Counted from the first letter of the stretch, positions 33,636-43,929 are shown. The stretch is DNA of 64,000 nt from JAJECS01 sp965262745 (GCA_965262745.1 OZ253558.1:744001-808000); one strand, 5' to 3'. The notes: generated by a model not told the origin, from the letters alone. Program-made: numbers and translations.

Positions 33636-35890
33636 TTGAGAGCCTCCAGATTGGCAAGGTTTACCGCCAGGCGCTTGAGGCCCGCCGACTCGAACATCAC
33701 CGTCACCTCTTCATCGAAGCGCGTGATCTGGCCGGCCACGACCAACCCATCACCAAACACTCTGTGCCGCACTCGCTGGCCATCTCGGAGCGTGCGTTCC
33801 GCCGGTGCCGGCTGCTTGATTGGGGGCGTCAACGGCGCAACGGACGGAAGACCTGGCTGCTCGCTCAAGCGGCGCACGTACACCAGATGCTCCGGCGGAA
33901 TGTCGTTGAGGAACCGCGACGGAAAGCGAACCGGCGTGCCCCAGCCTGAGCGGAAACGCGCATGTGACATGTAGAGCTGGTCCTTGGCCCTGGTGATCCC
34001 CACGTAGGCGAGCCGCCGCTCCTCTTCCATCTGGTCTGGGTCGTCCTGGGATCGGATGTGCGGGAACAGCTCCTCTTCCATTCCCGTCATGAACACCACG
34101 CCAAACTCCAACCCCTTGGCGGCGTGATATGTGAGCAGGGTTAGCGCATCGGACTGCTCGGCCAGGTTGTCGACTTCAGATATCAGCGCTGCTTCGTAGA
34201 GGAAGCGCTGCAATCCTTCGCGCGGCTCGAACTCGTCGTACTTGCCGGCGGCGGCAGCCAACTCGACCACGTTTTCCCAGCGTTCTTCCGGGCGGTCCGG
34301 GTCGGTGTCGAGCACCTCGTCATACCCGGTTTCTTGCACGACCGCGTTGATCAGGCTGCCCACCGGCAGCTCGGCGGCGAGCACATCGAGCTTGCGCATG
34401 ACCTGCCCAAGCCCCAGGACTGAGCGACGGGCACGGCTGGCAAGGGGCACTTCCGATGCCACGGCGTCCGGCGTCTCGGCCTGCTGCGCCATCCAGCGCA
34501 CGAGCTCACCCGGGGCCAACCCTGTCTGCTCGGCCCAGGTACGAAGACTCTTGAGCGTGGAAACGCCGATGCCGCGTCGCGGAACGTTGGCAATGCGCTC
34601 GAAGCTGATCAAGTCGCGTGGATTGGCGACCGCGCGAAGATACGCCAAGATGTCGCGAACTTCCTTGCGGCTGTAGAACTCGGTCGCGCCGACCAACTGG
34701 TAAGGCACGCCAAGCCGCACGAACAGCTCCTCGAACGCTCGCGACTGCGCGTTCGTGCGGTACATGATGGCGATATCCCGCCGTGGCAGGCGGTGATCGG
34801 CACTCAGCTTGCGGACGACCTCGAGCACCTGGCGCGCCTCGTCTTCTTCGTCCAGGCATTCGATGATGCCCAGAGCCTGGCCTTCGTCTCGATCGGTCCA
34901 CAGCGTCTTCGGCGCGCGAGTGGCGAGTTTCGAGATCACGTTGTTCGCGATCGACAGGATTCGCTGCGTCGATCGATAGTTGCGCTCCAACCGCACGACC
35001 GAAGCGGCCGGAAATTGCTGCTCGAATTCCAGGATGTTGCGGATGTCGGCGCCGCGCCATGAGTAGATACTCTGATCGTCGTCGCCGACCACACACACGT
35101 TGCCGTGGCCGGCGGCCAGTTCGCGGATGAAGTAGTACTGCGCGCGATTCGTGTCCTGGTATTCGTCAACCAGAATGAAGCGGAACCGGTCGTGATACGC
35201 CGCGCGCGCCTCGGGCGATTCGCGCAGCACACGAACGGCATACGCAATCATGTCGCCGAAATCGACCGCCTGCGCATCCTTCAGCATCCGCTGGTATCGG
35301 TGGTAGATGGTGGCCGTCGTTTCTTGGAAGAATCCGTCGGCGCGCTCCGCGTACTCCTGAGGCGTCGCGAGTTCATCCTTCGCACGCGAGATCTCGTTCC
35401 GCACGGCCTGCGGGCTGATGGTGGTGAGCGGGAGGCTCAGGTCCGACATGGCCTGCTTCACGGCCCGCAGTTGATCCGTCGCATCGTAGATCGAGAAATC
35501 CGACTCCCATCCGATGCGATGGAAGTCTCGGCGCAGGATGCGGAGGCTCTGGCTGTGAAACGTGCCCACGTTGACACCGCTGGCCGAAGGCCCACCCAGG
35601 TGCATGATGCGTTCGCGCATCTCGTTCGCCGCCCTGTTGGTGAAGGTGACGGCGAGAACGTGCCAGGGGGCCACACCGTGAGCGATGAGCCTGGCGACGC
35701 GATGGGTAATGACGCGCGTCTTGCCAGTGCCGGCCCCGGCGAAGACAAGCAACGGACCAACGAGATGCTCGACCGCCGCGCGCTGCTCTGGATTCAGCCC
35801 GTCAGTCGATCGTGCGTCTAGCTTAGGGTGGGCGTCGGAAGGCGGCGGCCGGTCCATGTCCAATTCTACGGGCCGGCGACGGGACGGCAC
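33632..35890 (-). CDS. pcrA: UvrD/Rep/PcrA-type DNA helicase
   Basis: A 752-residue SF1A helicase. The Q-motif region (LNPEQRAAVEH) is followed by Walker A AGAGTGKT (residues 51-58), motif II LVDEYQDTN, YRST in motif IV and the C-terminal TYHAAKGLEF and RRLAYVGITRAKD. A PcrA-like C-terminal Tudor-type domain (RHRVFGDGLVVAGQ) is present. It unwinds DNA in repair and replication restart. The start may be ATG 35890 or ATG 35857. It overlaps the HAD gene. Confidence 0.95.
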   Translation of the reverse strand: MPSRRRPVELDMDRPPPSDAHPKLDARSTDGLNPEQRAAVEHLVGPLLVFAGAGTGKTRVITHRVARLIAHGVAPWHVLAVTFTNRAANEMRERIMHLGGPSASGVNVGTFHSQSLRILRRDFHRIGWESDFSIYDATDQLRAVKQAMSDLSLPLTTISPQAVRNEISRAKDELATPQEYAERADGFFQETTATIYHRYQRMLKDAQAVDFGDMIAYAVRVLRESPEARAAYHDRFRFILVDEYQDTNRAQYYFIRELAAGHGNVCVVGDDDQSIYSWRGADIRNILEFEQQFPAASVVRLERNYRSTQRILSIANNVISKLATRAPKTLWTDRDEGQALGIIECLDEEDEARQVLEVVRKLSADHRLPRRDIAIMYRTNAQSRAFEELFVRLGVPYQLVGATEFYSRKEVRDILAYLRAVANPRDLISFERIANVPRRGIGVSTLKSLRTWAEQTGLAPGELVRWMAQQAETPDAVASEVPLASRARRSVLGLGQVMRKLDVLAAELPVGSLINAVVQETGYDEVLDTDPDRPEERWENVVELAAAAGKYDEFEPREGLQRFLYEAALISEVDNLAEQSDALTLLTYHAAKGLEFGVVFMTGMEEELFPHIRSQDDPDQMEEERRLAYVGITRAKDQLYMSHARFRSGWGTPVRFPSRFLNDIPPEHLVYVRRLSEQPGLPSVAPLTPPIKQPAPAERTLRDGQRVRHRVFGDGLVVAGQITRFDEEVTVMFESAGLKRLAVNLANLEALN

Positions 35891-35976
35891 CGCGCGTCGG
35901 CCTTGCCTCTCTCATCACCTAGGCTGGCTGGGGCGCACGTGCACCTCGACCTCGATGCGGCTCTCGCCGCCGCCGA

Positions 35977-37359
35977 CTAGTCCTCGTCGAATTCTTCCGG
36001 CATGAGGACGAATTCGGGGTATGCCTCGATTCCCAGCTCCCCGGCATCCTGGCCCAGCTGCTCGATTTGGCGCGACACGCGGACCTTGAGTGTCAGCTCC
36101 AGCAATCGCCAGAGCAGCAAAGAGACGGTGAACACGAAGGCGCCCACGGCCAGCACACCGATCAGCTGAACGTGGAACATGGCGCCGGCGACGATCGAGG
36201 CGGCCAGGGTTCCCCAGATGCCCGAGATGAGGTGGGCGGGAACGGCACCAACCACGTCGTCGAGCTTTAGTTTCTCGAGCAGCTTGAGCCCGGCCGTGCA
36301 TAGGATCGCGCCAACGGCCCCGATGACGATGGCCCAGTAGTGTTCAACGATATCAGGGCCCGCGGTGATCGAAACGAGGCCGGCGATTGCGCCGTTGAGG
36401 CCGACGAACAGGTCCGTGCGCCCCATGATGGGGCGTGAGACGGCGAGGGCGGCAACGACGCCGGCAGCCGCCGCAAGGTTGGTGTTGACGAGCACATGAC
36501 TCATGGCGACCGCGTCCATGGCGCTGCCAAGCTTCAGTTGGGACCCACCATTGAAGCCAAACCAGCCGAACCAAAGGATGAACACGCCAAGCGTCACAAT
36601 CAGGACGTTGGAGGGCGGCGTGGGTCGCGCTGTGCCGTCCCGGCGGAACTTACCCAGTCGAGGCCCGACGACCAGAATGCCGGCAAGGGCCGCCCATCCC
36701 CCGACGCCGTGCACGATGGTCGAGCCGGCAAAATCCTGGAATCCCAACTCGAACAGCCACCCGCCGCCCCACGTCCAGGCGCCGACGATGGGGTAGATGA
36801 AGGCGGTGAGCAGCAGGGTGAACAGGAAGAACGACCACATCCTGACCCGCTCGGCCAACGCGCCGGACACGATCGAGGCGGCCGTGGCGACGAAGACCAT
36901 CTGGAAGAACCAGTCCGACATCGTGGAATGGCCGTTTGCAACCACCGAGGACACCGCGCCTTCCTCTTCGGCCAACAGCGCGATTTCGCCGGCTGACGGT
37001 CCACGGAGGAACGTGAACGAGCCGATCACCGAGCCGACGTCCACATACATGAGGTTGTAGCCGATGATGAAGTAGGCGAGCCCGGCGATGGCGTAGAGGC
37101 CAATGTTCTTCAGGCAGATCATGGAGGCGTTCTTGGTGCGCACCGATCCCGATTCGAGCATCGTGAACCCAGCGCACATGAACATCACCAACGCGCCCCA
37201 GATAAGGAACGAGAAGGTGTTGAAGACGAACATCGTCTCTTCGTCAACCGCGGCGCGAGCGACCGTCGGCACCAACAATGGGATGGCAAGGGCCATGGCC
37301 AGGATGAGAACGAGACGGCGCGGAAACAGCCTGGCCAAAGGGCTTACAAGGGCTCGCAT
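35977..37359 (-). CDS. amt: Ammonium transporter (Amt/MEP/Rh)
   Basis: The product of about 460 residues has a signal-like leader (RRLVLILAMALAIPLLVPTVARA) then eleven membrane segments. Family landmarks seen are GFTMLESGSVRTKNA, the DFAGSTIVHGVGGWAALAG segment containing the family signature, and a second His in TNLAAAAGVVAALAV context. It imports ammonium or ammonia through a trimeric channel. ATG 37359 is preferred to an upstream ATG (37458), which would add a non-hydrophobic leader and overlap the promoter. No glnK gene is adjacent in this window. An AT-rich palindrome lies 46 bases upstream. Confidence 0.95.
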   Translation of the reverse strand: MRALVSPLARLFPRRLVLILAMALAIPLLVPTVARAAVDEETMFVFNTFSFLIWGALVMFMCAGFTMLESGSVRTKNASMICLKNIGLYAIAGLAYFIIGYNLMYVDVGSVIGSFTFLRGPSAGEIALLAEEEGAVSSVVANGHSTMSDWFFQMVFVATAASIVSGALAERVRMWSFFLFTLLLTAFIYPIVGAWTWGGGWLFELGFQDFAGSTIVHGVGGWAALAGILVVGPRLGKFRRDGTARPTPPSNVLIVTLGVFILWFGWFGFNGGSQLKLGSAMDAVAMSHVLVNTNLAAAAGVVAALAVSRPIMGRTDLFVGLNGAIAGLVSITAGPDIVEHYWAIVIGAVGAILCTAGLKLLEKLKLDDVVGAVPAHLISGIWGTLAASIVAGAMFHVQLIGVLAVGAFVFTVSLLLWRLLELTLKVRVSRQIEQLGQDAGELGIEAYPEFVLMPEEFDED

Positions 37360-37400
37360 CAATACTTCAACTCGGGAAGGCTTGCGGCGCCGAGTGTAGT

Positions 37401-37419
37401 TATTGCAATAAAATATTGC
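37401..37419 (-). promoter_or_regulatory. Overlapping AT-rich palindromes upstream of amt
   Basis: TATTGCAATA (37401-37410) is a perfect palindrome, and GCAATA-AAA-TATTGC (37405-37419) is a perfect 6-3-6 inverted repeat overlapping it. They sit about 42-60 bases before the amt start in a local AT island inside very GC-rich DNA, the place expected for the promoter and a nitrogen-responsive operator. The regulator is unknown. Confidence 0.45.
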
Positions 37420-37535
37420 TAACGGATCAACCGGCAGCCAGCGTTGGCGGTTCGGCATAACCTACGCCGAGCAAGTGCTCCGATCGAGCGATCTCTAGTC
37501 GGTTGCGCACGAGAGGGGACGCTCAATGGCGTCCC

Positions 37536-38989
37536 TCAGTCGTCCAGGACCCAAACGTCCTTGCCGCCGCCGCCCTGGCTGGAGTTCACCACCAGGCTTC
37601 CGCGGCGTAGGGCCACGCGGCAGAACGCCCCGGGAACCATGCGAGTCTGGCGGCCGCGGAGGACGAATGGTCGGAGGTCGACGTGCCGCGGCTCGAAGCG
37701 GCCGTCGATCAGACAGGGGGCGCGTGAGAGCGCCAATACTGGCTGCCCTATGAAGTCTTCCGGGTTGGCGCGACCTGGTTGGCATATTCCGCGCGCTCGG
37801 CAGGTGTCGAGTGGGGGCCAACCAGCATGCTGTAGCCTCCGGATTCCCCCACTCGCTTGACCACAAGGTTTTCCAAATTGTCCAGTGCGTACTCGAGGCC
37901 CTCCGGACGGCGGCAGAGGTGGGTTTCAACGCTGCCGAGGATCGGTGCTTCGCCCAAGTAGTAGCGAGTCATGTCCGGCACGTAGGGGTAGACGCTCTTG
38001 TCATCGGCGACGCCGGTTCCTGGGGCATTCGCCACCGTGACGTTGCCGCGCTTGTAGGCGTGCAGCAGTCCAGGCACGCCCAGGAGCGAATCCGGGTGAA
38101 AGACCAGTGGATCAAGAAAGTCGTCGTCGATGCGCCGGTAGATCACGTCGACGCGACGCAGACCGGTGGTGGTGCGCATGTAGACGTAGCCGTCGTTTAC
38201 GAGCAAATCGCGGCCTTCGACGAGTTCCGCCCCGATTTCACCGGCAAGAAACATGTGCTCGTAGAAAGCTGAGTTGTAAACCCCTGGCGTCAGCAAGGCG
38301 ATGCACGGGTCAGGTCGACCTGGCGGCGCCAACTCGCGCAGGGTTGCCTGCAAAAGGCGCCCGTAGTGCTCCACCTCACGCACACGCGCGCTTCGGTACA
38401 CGCGGCGCAAGCCCGCCTTGACCACCTTGCGGTTCGCAATCATGTAGGAAACACCGGATGGAACGCGCAGATTGTCCTCGAGGACATAAAAACCGTCGTT
38501 GCTACGCACGATGTCGGTGCCGCAGATGGCAACCCAAACGCCATGCGGCGGGGAGAAGCCGCGCATCTCGATGCGGTATTGCGGGCAGCCGCGTATGACC
38601 TCCGCCGGGATGACACCTTCGGAGACGATGCGGGCCTCGTTGTAGATGTCTTGGAGAAACAGATTGAGAGCGGCGAGGCGTTGCGAAAGACCAGACTCGA
38701 TCAGCCGCCAATCGGCACCTGAAAGCACGCGCGGCAGACAATCGATGGGAATGATCCGCTCACGGGCTTCATCCTCGCCATATACGGTGAACGAGATGCC
38801 TTCATGCGAAAACGAGCGCGTGGCGCGTTCCTGGACGCCACCAAGCTCCTCGGCGGATATGCGGCGCAGGGCCCCATACAGCAGCCGGTAGTGCTCCCGC
38901 GGCGTGCCGTCCGGCCAGAACATCTCGTCGTAGACCGACGGGTCAAGGTCGTAGGTGTCAAACTTCACGCTGACGCGTAAACCATTCAT
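37536..38989 (-). pseudogene. Circularly permuted ATP-grasp protein, frameshifted near the C-terminus
   Basis: From ATG 38989 the frame encodes the typical COG2308 protein: YDEMFWPDGTPREHY, QDIYNEARIVSEG, MRGFSPPHGVWVAICGTDIVR, FYVLEDNLRVPSGVSYM and DPLVFHPDSLLGVPGLL, ending at TAG 37748 just after NLVVKRVGESGGYSML. A second frame then continues with FIGQPVLALSRAPC and a tail ending GGKDVWVLDD at 37536, exactly the missing end of the family. One base is lost or gained near 37765. The family acts with alpha-E and transglutaminase proteins in peptide-like synthesis; those partners are not in the window. Could be an assembly error. Confidence 0.8.
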
Positions 38990-39314
38990 GAGCCCACACG
39001 CACCGCACCCTCCGCCGGTCGACTGATGCGCCCTAATCTTGCCACCGGAATCGCGCGCGGTCCTTGCCGAGGTCACCAGGCCCGCCGGCGCTACAAGTGC
39101 CGGCCGGTCTGGCATCAAACGGCGCTTGTCGTTTGCAGCCCGGAGCCGCGCGCCCGGCCCTGATCAACACGCCGCCGCGAGATCGCCGGGCCGGCCACCG
39201 AGCAAGGAACCACCTACGGCCAGCCGGAGTGGCGCGTCAACTGGAATGACGCGGATTCAGTTTGGGTGCTTGTCCTTGTCGAGCGTCGGACCGGCTCGCG
39301 CCGTCCTCTGGCCA
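38990..39314. other. Intergenic stretch, no gene recognised
   Basis: About 325 bases between the ATP-grasp start and the stop of the DUF2461 gene. Short reading frames occur on the plus strand but none resembles a known protein, and no tRNA-like or strong hairpin structure was noticed. It probably contains the promoter of the ATP-grasp gene. Confidence 0.4.
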
Positions 39315-40046
39315 CTACCATGCTAAGCCCACGGCCTTGGTCAAGAATCCCATCAACGGCGCCGCTTTGCGGCACGCTCTTGCATAAATGTCGATGAAGT
39401 CCGGCGCGATGGCGGTCTCTTGACTGAACTCCGTCACCGCGGCGAAGTCCTTGCGCTTCAAGTCATCGATCATCGGATGGTCGGGGTCGTAGCCTCGGGG
39501 CGGTCGCTTGAGCGATTCACCCTCCAACACATAGGCCGCAGCGAAATCGTCATCGGAAATCGTCTGTGCCCACCGAGTGGGGCTCGCGACAATGGCATCC
39601 CGAATCTTGCCTAGCGACTCCGAGCCTGGATGCCAAATGCCAGCGCCGGCGAACACTTCGCCGGGCGCCAGATGCAGATAGAAGCCGGGGCCATGAACCT
39701 TGCGACCCATCTCGTGACGGAAATGCATGGAGGCATGGGTCTTATATGGGCTCTTGTCCTTGGAGAAGCGAACGTCACGGTAAATGCGAAATACTGAACC
39801 GCCGTGAGCTCTCGGATCTGCCACGAAGTAAGGGCTGATGCTCGGCAAGTAGCTGCCGAAGTCGGCAACGAAATCCAGCATTGGCCTTAGCACGACTGTT
39901 TGGTATCGATTCTTGTTTTCCTGAAACCAACCTCTATTGTTGTTCAGCTGCAATTCTTCCAAGAACTCAAACAGATCGTTGCTGAAGTGTGCTGTCGGTA
40001 CCACGTCGATTCCTCTGGAAGTTGCTGCAGTGTTGGTTTGGTCCAA
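39315..40046 (-). CDS. DUF2461 (TIGR02453) family protein
   Basis: A 243-residue protein with FEFLEELQLNNNRGWFQEN near the N-terminus, RIYRDVRFSKDKSPYKTHAS in the middle and FYLHLAPGEVFAGAGIWHP, all typical of DUF2461. The function of the family is unknown. Local base composition is less GC-rich than its neighbours, as is the 270-base stretch upstream (40047-40318), in which I see no gene; this may indicate a horizontally acquired segment. Confidence 0.85.
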   Translation of the reverse strand: MDQTNTAATSRGIDVVPTAHFSNDLFEFLEELQLNNNRGWFQENKNRYQTVVLRPMLDFVADFGSYLPSISPYFVADPRAHGGSVFRIYRDVRFSKDKSPYKTHASMHFRHEMGRKVHGPGFYLHLAPGEVFAGAGIWHPGSESLGKIRDAIVASPTRWAQTISDDDFAAAYVLEGESLKRPPRGYDPDHPMIDDLKRKDFAAVTEFSQETAIAPDFIDIYARACRKAAPLMGFLTKAVGLAW

Positions 40047-40318
40047 ATCTGGCAGCTACGCAGCATACCAAATCACTTCGAGGAGAATCTACGATATCGA
40101 TTCATATTGCGCGGCGGATACTGTCTGTATCAAGAGCCAGGAGCAGGTGATCTGCACGCATGCCCGTTGATGGCTGGCTAGCAGTCATGCTGCGTCCACC
40201 TCAAGACCCGTTCGTGGACCGAGCCAGGACTCGATGTCGTCCGTCTTCCATTTGCGAGACGCCGGTGAGTCGCATGAACGCTGGATCGGAACGAGCGACC
40301 GCAACTCGCGGTCCAACC

Positions 40319-42514
40319 CTAGGCGGATGGGCCGTCCGATGCCGCCATATTCGCCTCAGTGGCGCCGGCCAGTGCAGCCGCGGGCGGTTCCAGCGGCAGC
40401 ACGATGCTCATCTCCGTGAACTGTCCGGGCTCGGACTCGACGCTGATGGTGCCGCCATGCTGGCGCACGATATCGCTGGATATGGCGAGACCCAGCCCGG
40501 TGCCCTGGTCGGTGGGCTTGGTGGTAAAGAAGGGATTGAATATCTTATCGATGACGTCGGGCGGCATGCCCATCCCGTTGTCCTTGATCCGGACTTCGAT
40601 ATCCTCGGCAGTACGCCGAGTCGAGAGCCAAAGGGTTGGGTAGTAGCGCTCGCCATCGGTAGCCGCGGCGCCACGGCGCTTTTCATCTGTGGCGTAGCAG
40701 GCATTGCTGACCATGTTGAGGAAGACTCGGCCCAGGTCCTGCGGAACGACCTCGAGATCCCCGACCTCTGGATCCAAGTCCTGCTTCAGGTCGAGCTGGA
40801 ATTCTGAGTCCGTCGCCCGCGCGCTGTGATATGCCAGCCGGGCATGCTCGTCGAGTAGCCGGTTGATATCAGTGGCCTGACGATCCCCTGAGCCCCGGCC
40901 CATCATGAGCATGTCGTGGACGATGTGGTTGGCGCGGTCGCCGTGGGAGCGGATGCGCCCGAGGTTGTCGGTGAGGTCGGTAGAGATCTCCTGGATCAGC
41001 TCTCGATCATCCGCGCTCAACGTTTCGCCGCCCTCCTCGAGGATCTCTCGCAGCTCTTCGATCATTTCCTGCGAAACCTCGGAGAAGTTCTTGACGAAGT
41101 TCAGCGGATTCTTGATCTCGTGGGCCACGCCGGCGGTGAGCTCACCCAAGGCAGCCAGCTTCTGCTGGGAGATGATCTGGTCCTGGGCGCGTCGGAGGTC
41201 GCCAAGCGCGGTTTCAAGTTGATCGTTCTTGCTCTGGAGCTCCTGCGCCAACTCTTCGACCAGATTGAGTCGCTGGATTTCCAGCGCGTGTTGGCGGAAG
41301 ACTTCAAGAGCGTCGGCCATGTCGGCAATCTCGTCGCGCCCCTCGATCTCCACCGTGGTTTGCAGGTCACCGCCGGCGAGACGGCGCATCCAGTCGGACA
41401 GGCGCTGGAGCCGTCGGGACAGAAATCGGCCGACGAAGAGCCAGGCGATGAGAAGGGCGCCGCTGACGCTGACGGCACTAATCGCCAGCAGGAGGACGCG
41501 GCCGGTGAAGATCGCCTGGGTCGAGGCCCCGGTAGCCTCCTGGACGCTTGCCTCCGCGGAACTGACGAGGCTGTTCACCTCGGCGATCAGGTCCACGGTG
41601 ATGTCGCGGTTGCTCGTGAGCAAATCGCGTTGGCGCTCAATAAGCTGGAGCTCACTGGCCAACAGGTCGAAGCCGGTCTCCTGGCCGATGCCGAGTTCGA
41701 GCAATTGATCGAAGACGGGAGCGACCTCGTCACGCATGGTGGCGGACTCCAGCGCCGCCAGGTTGCGTTCGATGCGGCGGGCGGCGGCCTCGAAGCGCTC
41801 ACGCAGGGGTTCGAGCAAGGCAGCTTCGGAAAGAGCAAAGGCGGTGGCGAGCAATTGCTCGGCGATGCTGGCGTCGGCTTGCATCTCCGCCAAGCGGCGG
41901 TAGCTGCTGAATTCGATTTCGGAGAAATGCTCGTCACGCGGCGCGGGTGGCTCACCCAGCGTGCGGTAGCCGGTCATGGCATAGAAGAACTGGTCGTCAA
42001 TGGCCGGTATCACAACGCTGTCCAGCCGGAAGCGAAGGTCCGCAAGCTCGAGGCGCAGGGCCGCGCTGCGCCGGGAGAGTTCGAAGATCTGCGTCATATC
42101 CGCTTCGATCGCTTCAATGTTGGCGATCAGGGAGTCGGCGTGAGCGCGGATGCCCTGCACGCGCTCGTCGCCGGCGGCGCTGCGCTCCAGCACAGCCAAC
42201 TGCGCCTCGAGGGCGCCGTAGGCTTCATCGATGCTGGCGGCAACGAGGGCCACGTCTTCCGGGGTGGTCGCCGTGGTGAGCCGTGGGGCGGCAGCAACGA
42301 GCGTGCTGCTGTAGTCGGCGACGCCGAACGCAGCTGCCAGCCCGGGCACGCTGCCTTCGTTGACGCGGCTCTGCTCATCACCAACGCGGTTGAAGGAGAA
42401 CCAGCCGACCAGGCCCGCCGCGACGGTTAGAACGACGGCGCCCCAGATGCCGAGCAGCAGCTGGGTGGAGAGGCGATAGCGGCTCGCGAGGCGGCGCTGG
42501 AACCACGCGGTCAT
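40319..42514 (-). CDS. Large sensor histidine kinase (TorS-like helical sensor, HAMP, HisKA, HATPase)
   Basis: A 731-residue membrane kinase. TM1 at about 19-40, a long all-helical outside domain at 41-337, TM2 at 338-361, HAMP at about 362-414, a coiled-coil linker, then the phospho-acceptor His465 in GVAHEIKNPLNF. The ATPase boxes are present: N (FLNMVSNACYA), G1 (DNGMGMP), F (NPFFTTK) and G2 (GTGLGLAIS). No receiver or Hpt domain is fused, unlike TorS itself. Its ATG overlaps the stop of the binding-protein gene (ATGA), so the two are co-translated and the lipoprotein is probably its ligand sensor. The output partner is likely the broken receiver-PP2C gene at 44447-45160. Confidence 0.9.
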   Translation of the reverse strand: MTAWFQRRLASRYRLSTQLLLGIWGAVVLTVAAGLVGWFSFNRVGDEQSRVNEGSVPGLAAAFGVADYSSTLVAAAPRLTTATTPEDVALVAASIDEAYGALEAQLAVLERSAAGDERVQGIRAHADSLIANIEAIEADMTQIFELSRRSAALRLELADLRFRLDSVVIPAIDDQFFYAMTGYRTLGEPPAPRDEHFSEIEFSSYRRLAEMQADASIAEQLLATAFALSEAALLEPLRERFEAAARRIERNLAALESATMRDEVAPVFDQLLELGIGQETGFDLLASELQLIERQRDLLTSNRDITVDLIAEVNSLVSSAEASVQEATGASTQAIFTGRVLLLAISAVSVSGALLIAWLFVGRFLSRRLQRLSDWMRRLAGGDLQTTVEIEGRDEIADMADALEVFRQHALEIQRLNLVEELAQELQSKNDQLETALGDLRRAQDQIISQQKLAALGELTAGVAHEIKNPLNFVKNFSEVSQEMIEELREILEEGGETLSADDRELIQEISTDLTDNLGRIRSHGDRANHIVHDMLMMGRGSGDRQATDINRLLDEHARLAYHSARATDSEFQLDLKQDLDPEVGDLEVVPQDLGRVFLNMVSNACYATDEKRRGAAATDGERYYPTLWLSTRRTAEDIEVRIKDNGMGMPPDVIDKIFNPFFTTKPTDQGTGLGLAISSDIVRQHGGTISVESEPGQFTEMSIVLPLEPPAAALAGATEANMAASDGPSA

Positions 42515-43785
42515 CCGGGCGCGTCCTGCAGCGTCGCGGCCGGGTGGTATTGGGCGTCGGGGCCTATGACCGTCAGAAACACCTGGTCGGACCCCTGGTT
42601 GTCGCCGGCACCGTAGCTGAGACGGAAGCCGTCGATATCAAAGACGTCGGTGCTGCGGAAGCTGTCGAACAGGCAAGCGCGGTCGACTTCGCGACCGCAG
42701 CGTTCGAGTCCGGCGATGGCCAGGCGACCGGCCAGATAGCCTTCAAGGGATACGAAGCCGGGGGTGCCATCTGGATCGTACGCCGCAAGCGCACGGTGAT
42801 ACGCGCCGACGACCGGCAGGGAGTCATCTGTGGGGAAGGGCACGACCTGGGTGACGAATACCCCCGCGCCGCGCGAGCCAAGCTCTTCGGCGAGGGCGTT
42901 GCTGCCGACGAATGAGACGGTCATGAAGATGGGATCGAAGCCGACCTGCCGGCCCCAGGCGATCATGGCGGCAACGGGCTGGTAGGCCCCAATGATGATG
43001 ACGGCCTCGGGATTGCCCTGGCGCAGGTCGAGCAGCGCGGTCTTCACGGCTGTGGTATTGCGCGTATAGATGCCGAGGGCGGCCATCTCCATCCCGCGGC
43101 GCTCCAGCGCCAGCCTCACGCCGTTGAAGCCGGCCAGGCCGTAGGAATCATCCTGATAGAGCACGGCGATGCGCTCGACGCCGAGGTCGGTGGTCAGGCG
43201 GGCGACCATCTCCTCAGTCTCCTGATAGTAGGAGGCCCGCATGTTGATTACGTTGCTCAGCGTGGCGACGTCGCGCAGGAACTCGGCCCCGGTGAATGGA
43301 CCGATATAGGGCACACCGGCGGCCCTGGCCACCGGCGTGGCAGAGCGTGACGTTGGCGTGCCGACGGCGCCGATCAGGGCAAAGACTTCTTCGTCATTGA
43401 TCAGCTCCAGGGTGTTGGTGGCTGCCGCTTCGGGCTCGTAGGCATCGTCGAGCCAGGTGAGCTCAATCTGGCGGCCATGTACGCCGCCCCGCTGGTTCAC
43501 CTCGTGAAACGCGGCCAGGATGCCGAGCCGCATGTTTCGGCCCAATTCCTGGGCCGGGCCGCTGAAAGCTGCAGACTGACCGAAGAGTATGCGCTGATCG
43601 GAGACGCCGGGCTGCTGCACCTGGGCAAGCGGAATTTCTTGCTTGGTCTCGGATCCCCCATTGCCAGTTGCAGGCCGCTGAGTGTCATCGCCGCGATCGG
43701 CTGGAGTACAGCCGGCCAAGCTCAAAGTCAAACCTACGGCGGCAATGCCCACAACCCGAGACAGGAAGCGTGACGCTCGCTTCAC
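42511..43785 (-). CDS. Periplasmic-binding (type 1, LivJ-like) lipoprotein, probable sensor
   Basis: GTG 43785 follows AAGGG by eight bases and gives 424 residues. The signal peptide ends in a lipobox LSLAGC. The mature part is a type-1 binding protein of the branched-chain amino-acid (Peripla_BP_6) group: ILFGQSAAFSGPAQELGRNMRLG, LIGAVGTPTSRS, VLYQDDSYGLAGFNGV and AVIIIGAYQPVAAMI. There are no ABC permease or ATPase genes next to it; instead it is translationally coupled to a sensor kinase, which suggests it acts like TorT, presenting a small ligand to the kinase rather than transporting it. Confidence 0.88.
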   Translation of the reverse strand: MKRASRFLSRVVGIAAVGLTLSLAGCTPADRGDDTQRPATGNGGSETKQEIPLAQVQQPGVSDQRILFGQSAAFSGPAQELGRNMRLGILAAFHEVNQRGGVHGRQIELTWLDDAYEPEAAATNTLELINDEEVFALIGAVGTPTSRSATPVARAAGVPYIGPFTGAEFLRDVATLSNVINMRASYYQETEEMVARLTTDLGVERIAVLYQDDSYGLAGFNGVRLALERRGMEMAALGIYTRNTTAVKTALLDLRQGNPEAVIIIGAYQPVAAMIAWGRQVGFDPIFMTVSFVGSNALAEELGSRGAGVFVTQVVPFPTDDSLPVVGAYHRALAAYDPDGTPGFVSLEGYLAGRLAIAGLERCGREVDRACLFDSFRSTDVFDIDGFRLSYGAGDNQGSDQVFLTVIGPDAQYHPAATLQDAPG

Positions 43786-43929
43786 ACGTCGGCCCTTCGG
43801 GTGCGTCGGGGATAGCTCGACAAGTTCACCTCGATCGTTACGGGCGGCTGTTCCGAAGCATGTCGTACGGACACCCTAGGGCAATCAGGATTGAACGACC
43901 TGCGGCATCGATGATAAGCAATCCACCGA

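Noticed and set aside
38990..39314. Possible coding remnant reading GQPEWRVNWNDADSVWVL on the plus strand
   Set aside because: No start codon, no family recognised, and too short to separate from chance in high-GC DNA.
40916..42430. 504-codon open frame on the plus strand
   Set aside because: Antisense shadow of the sensor kinase; Gly/Asp/Glu-rich and without family signs.
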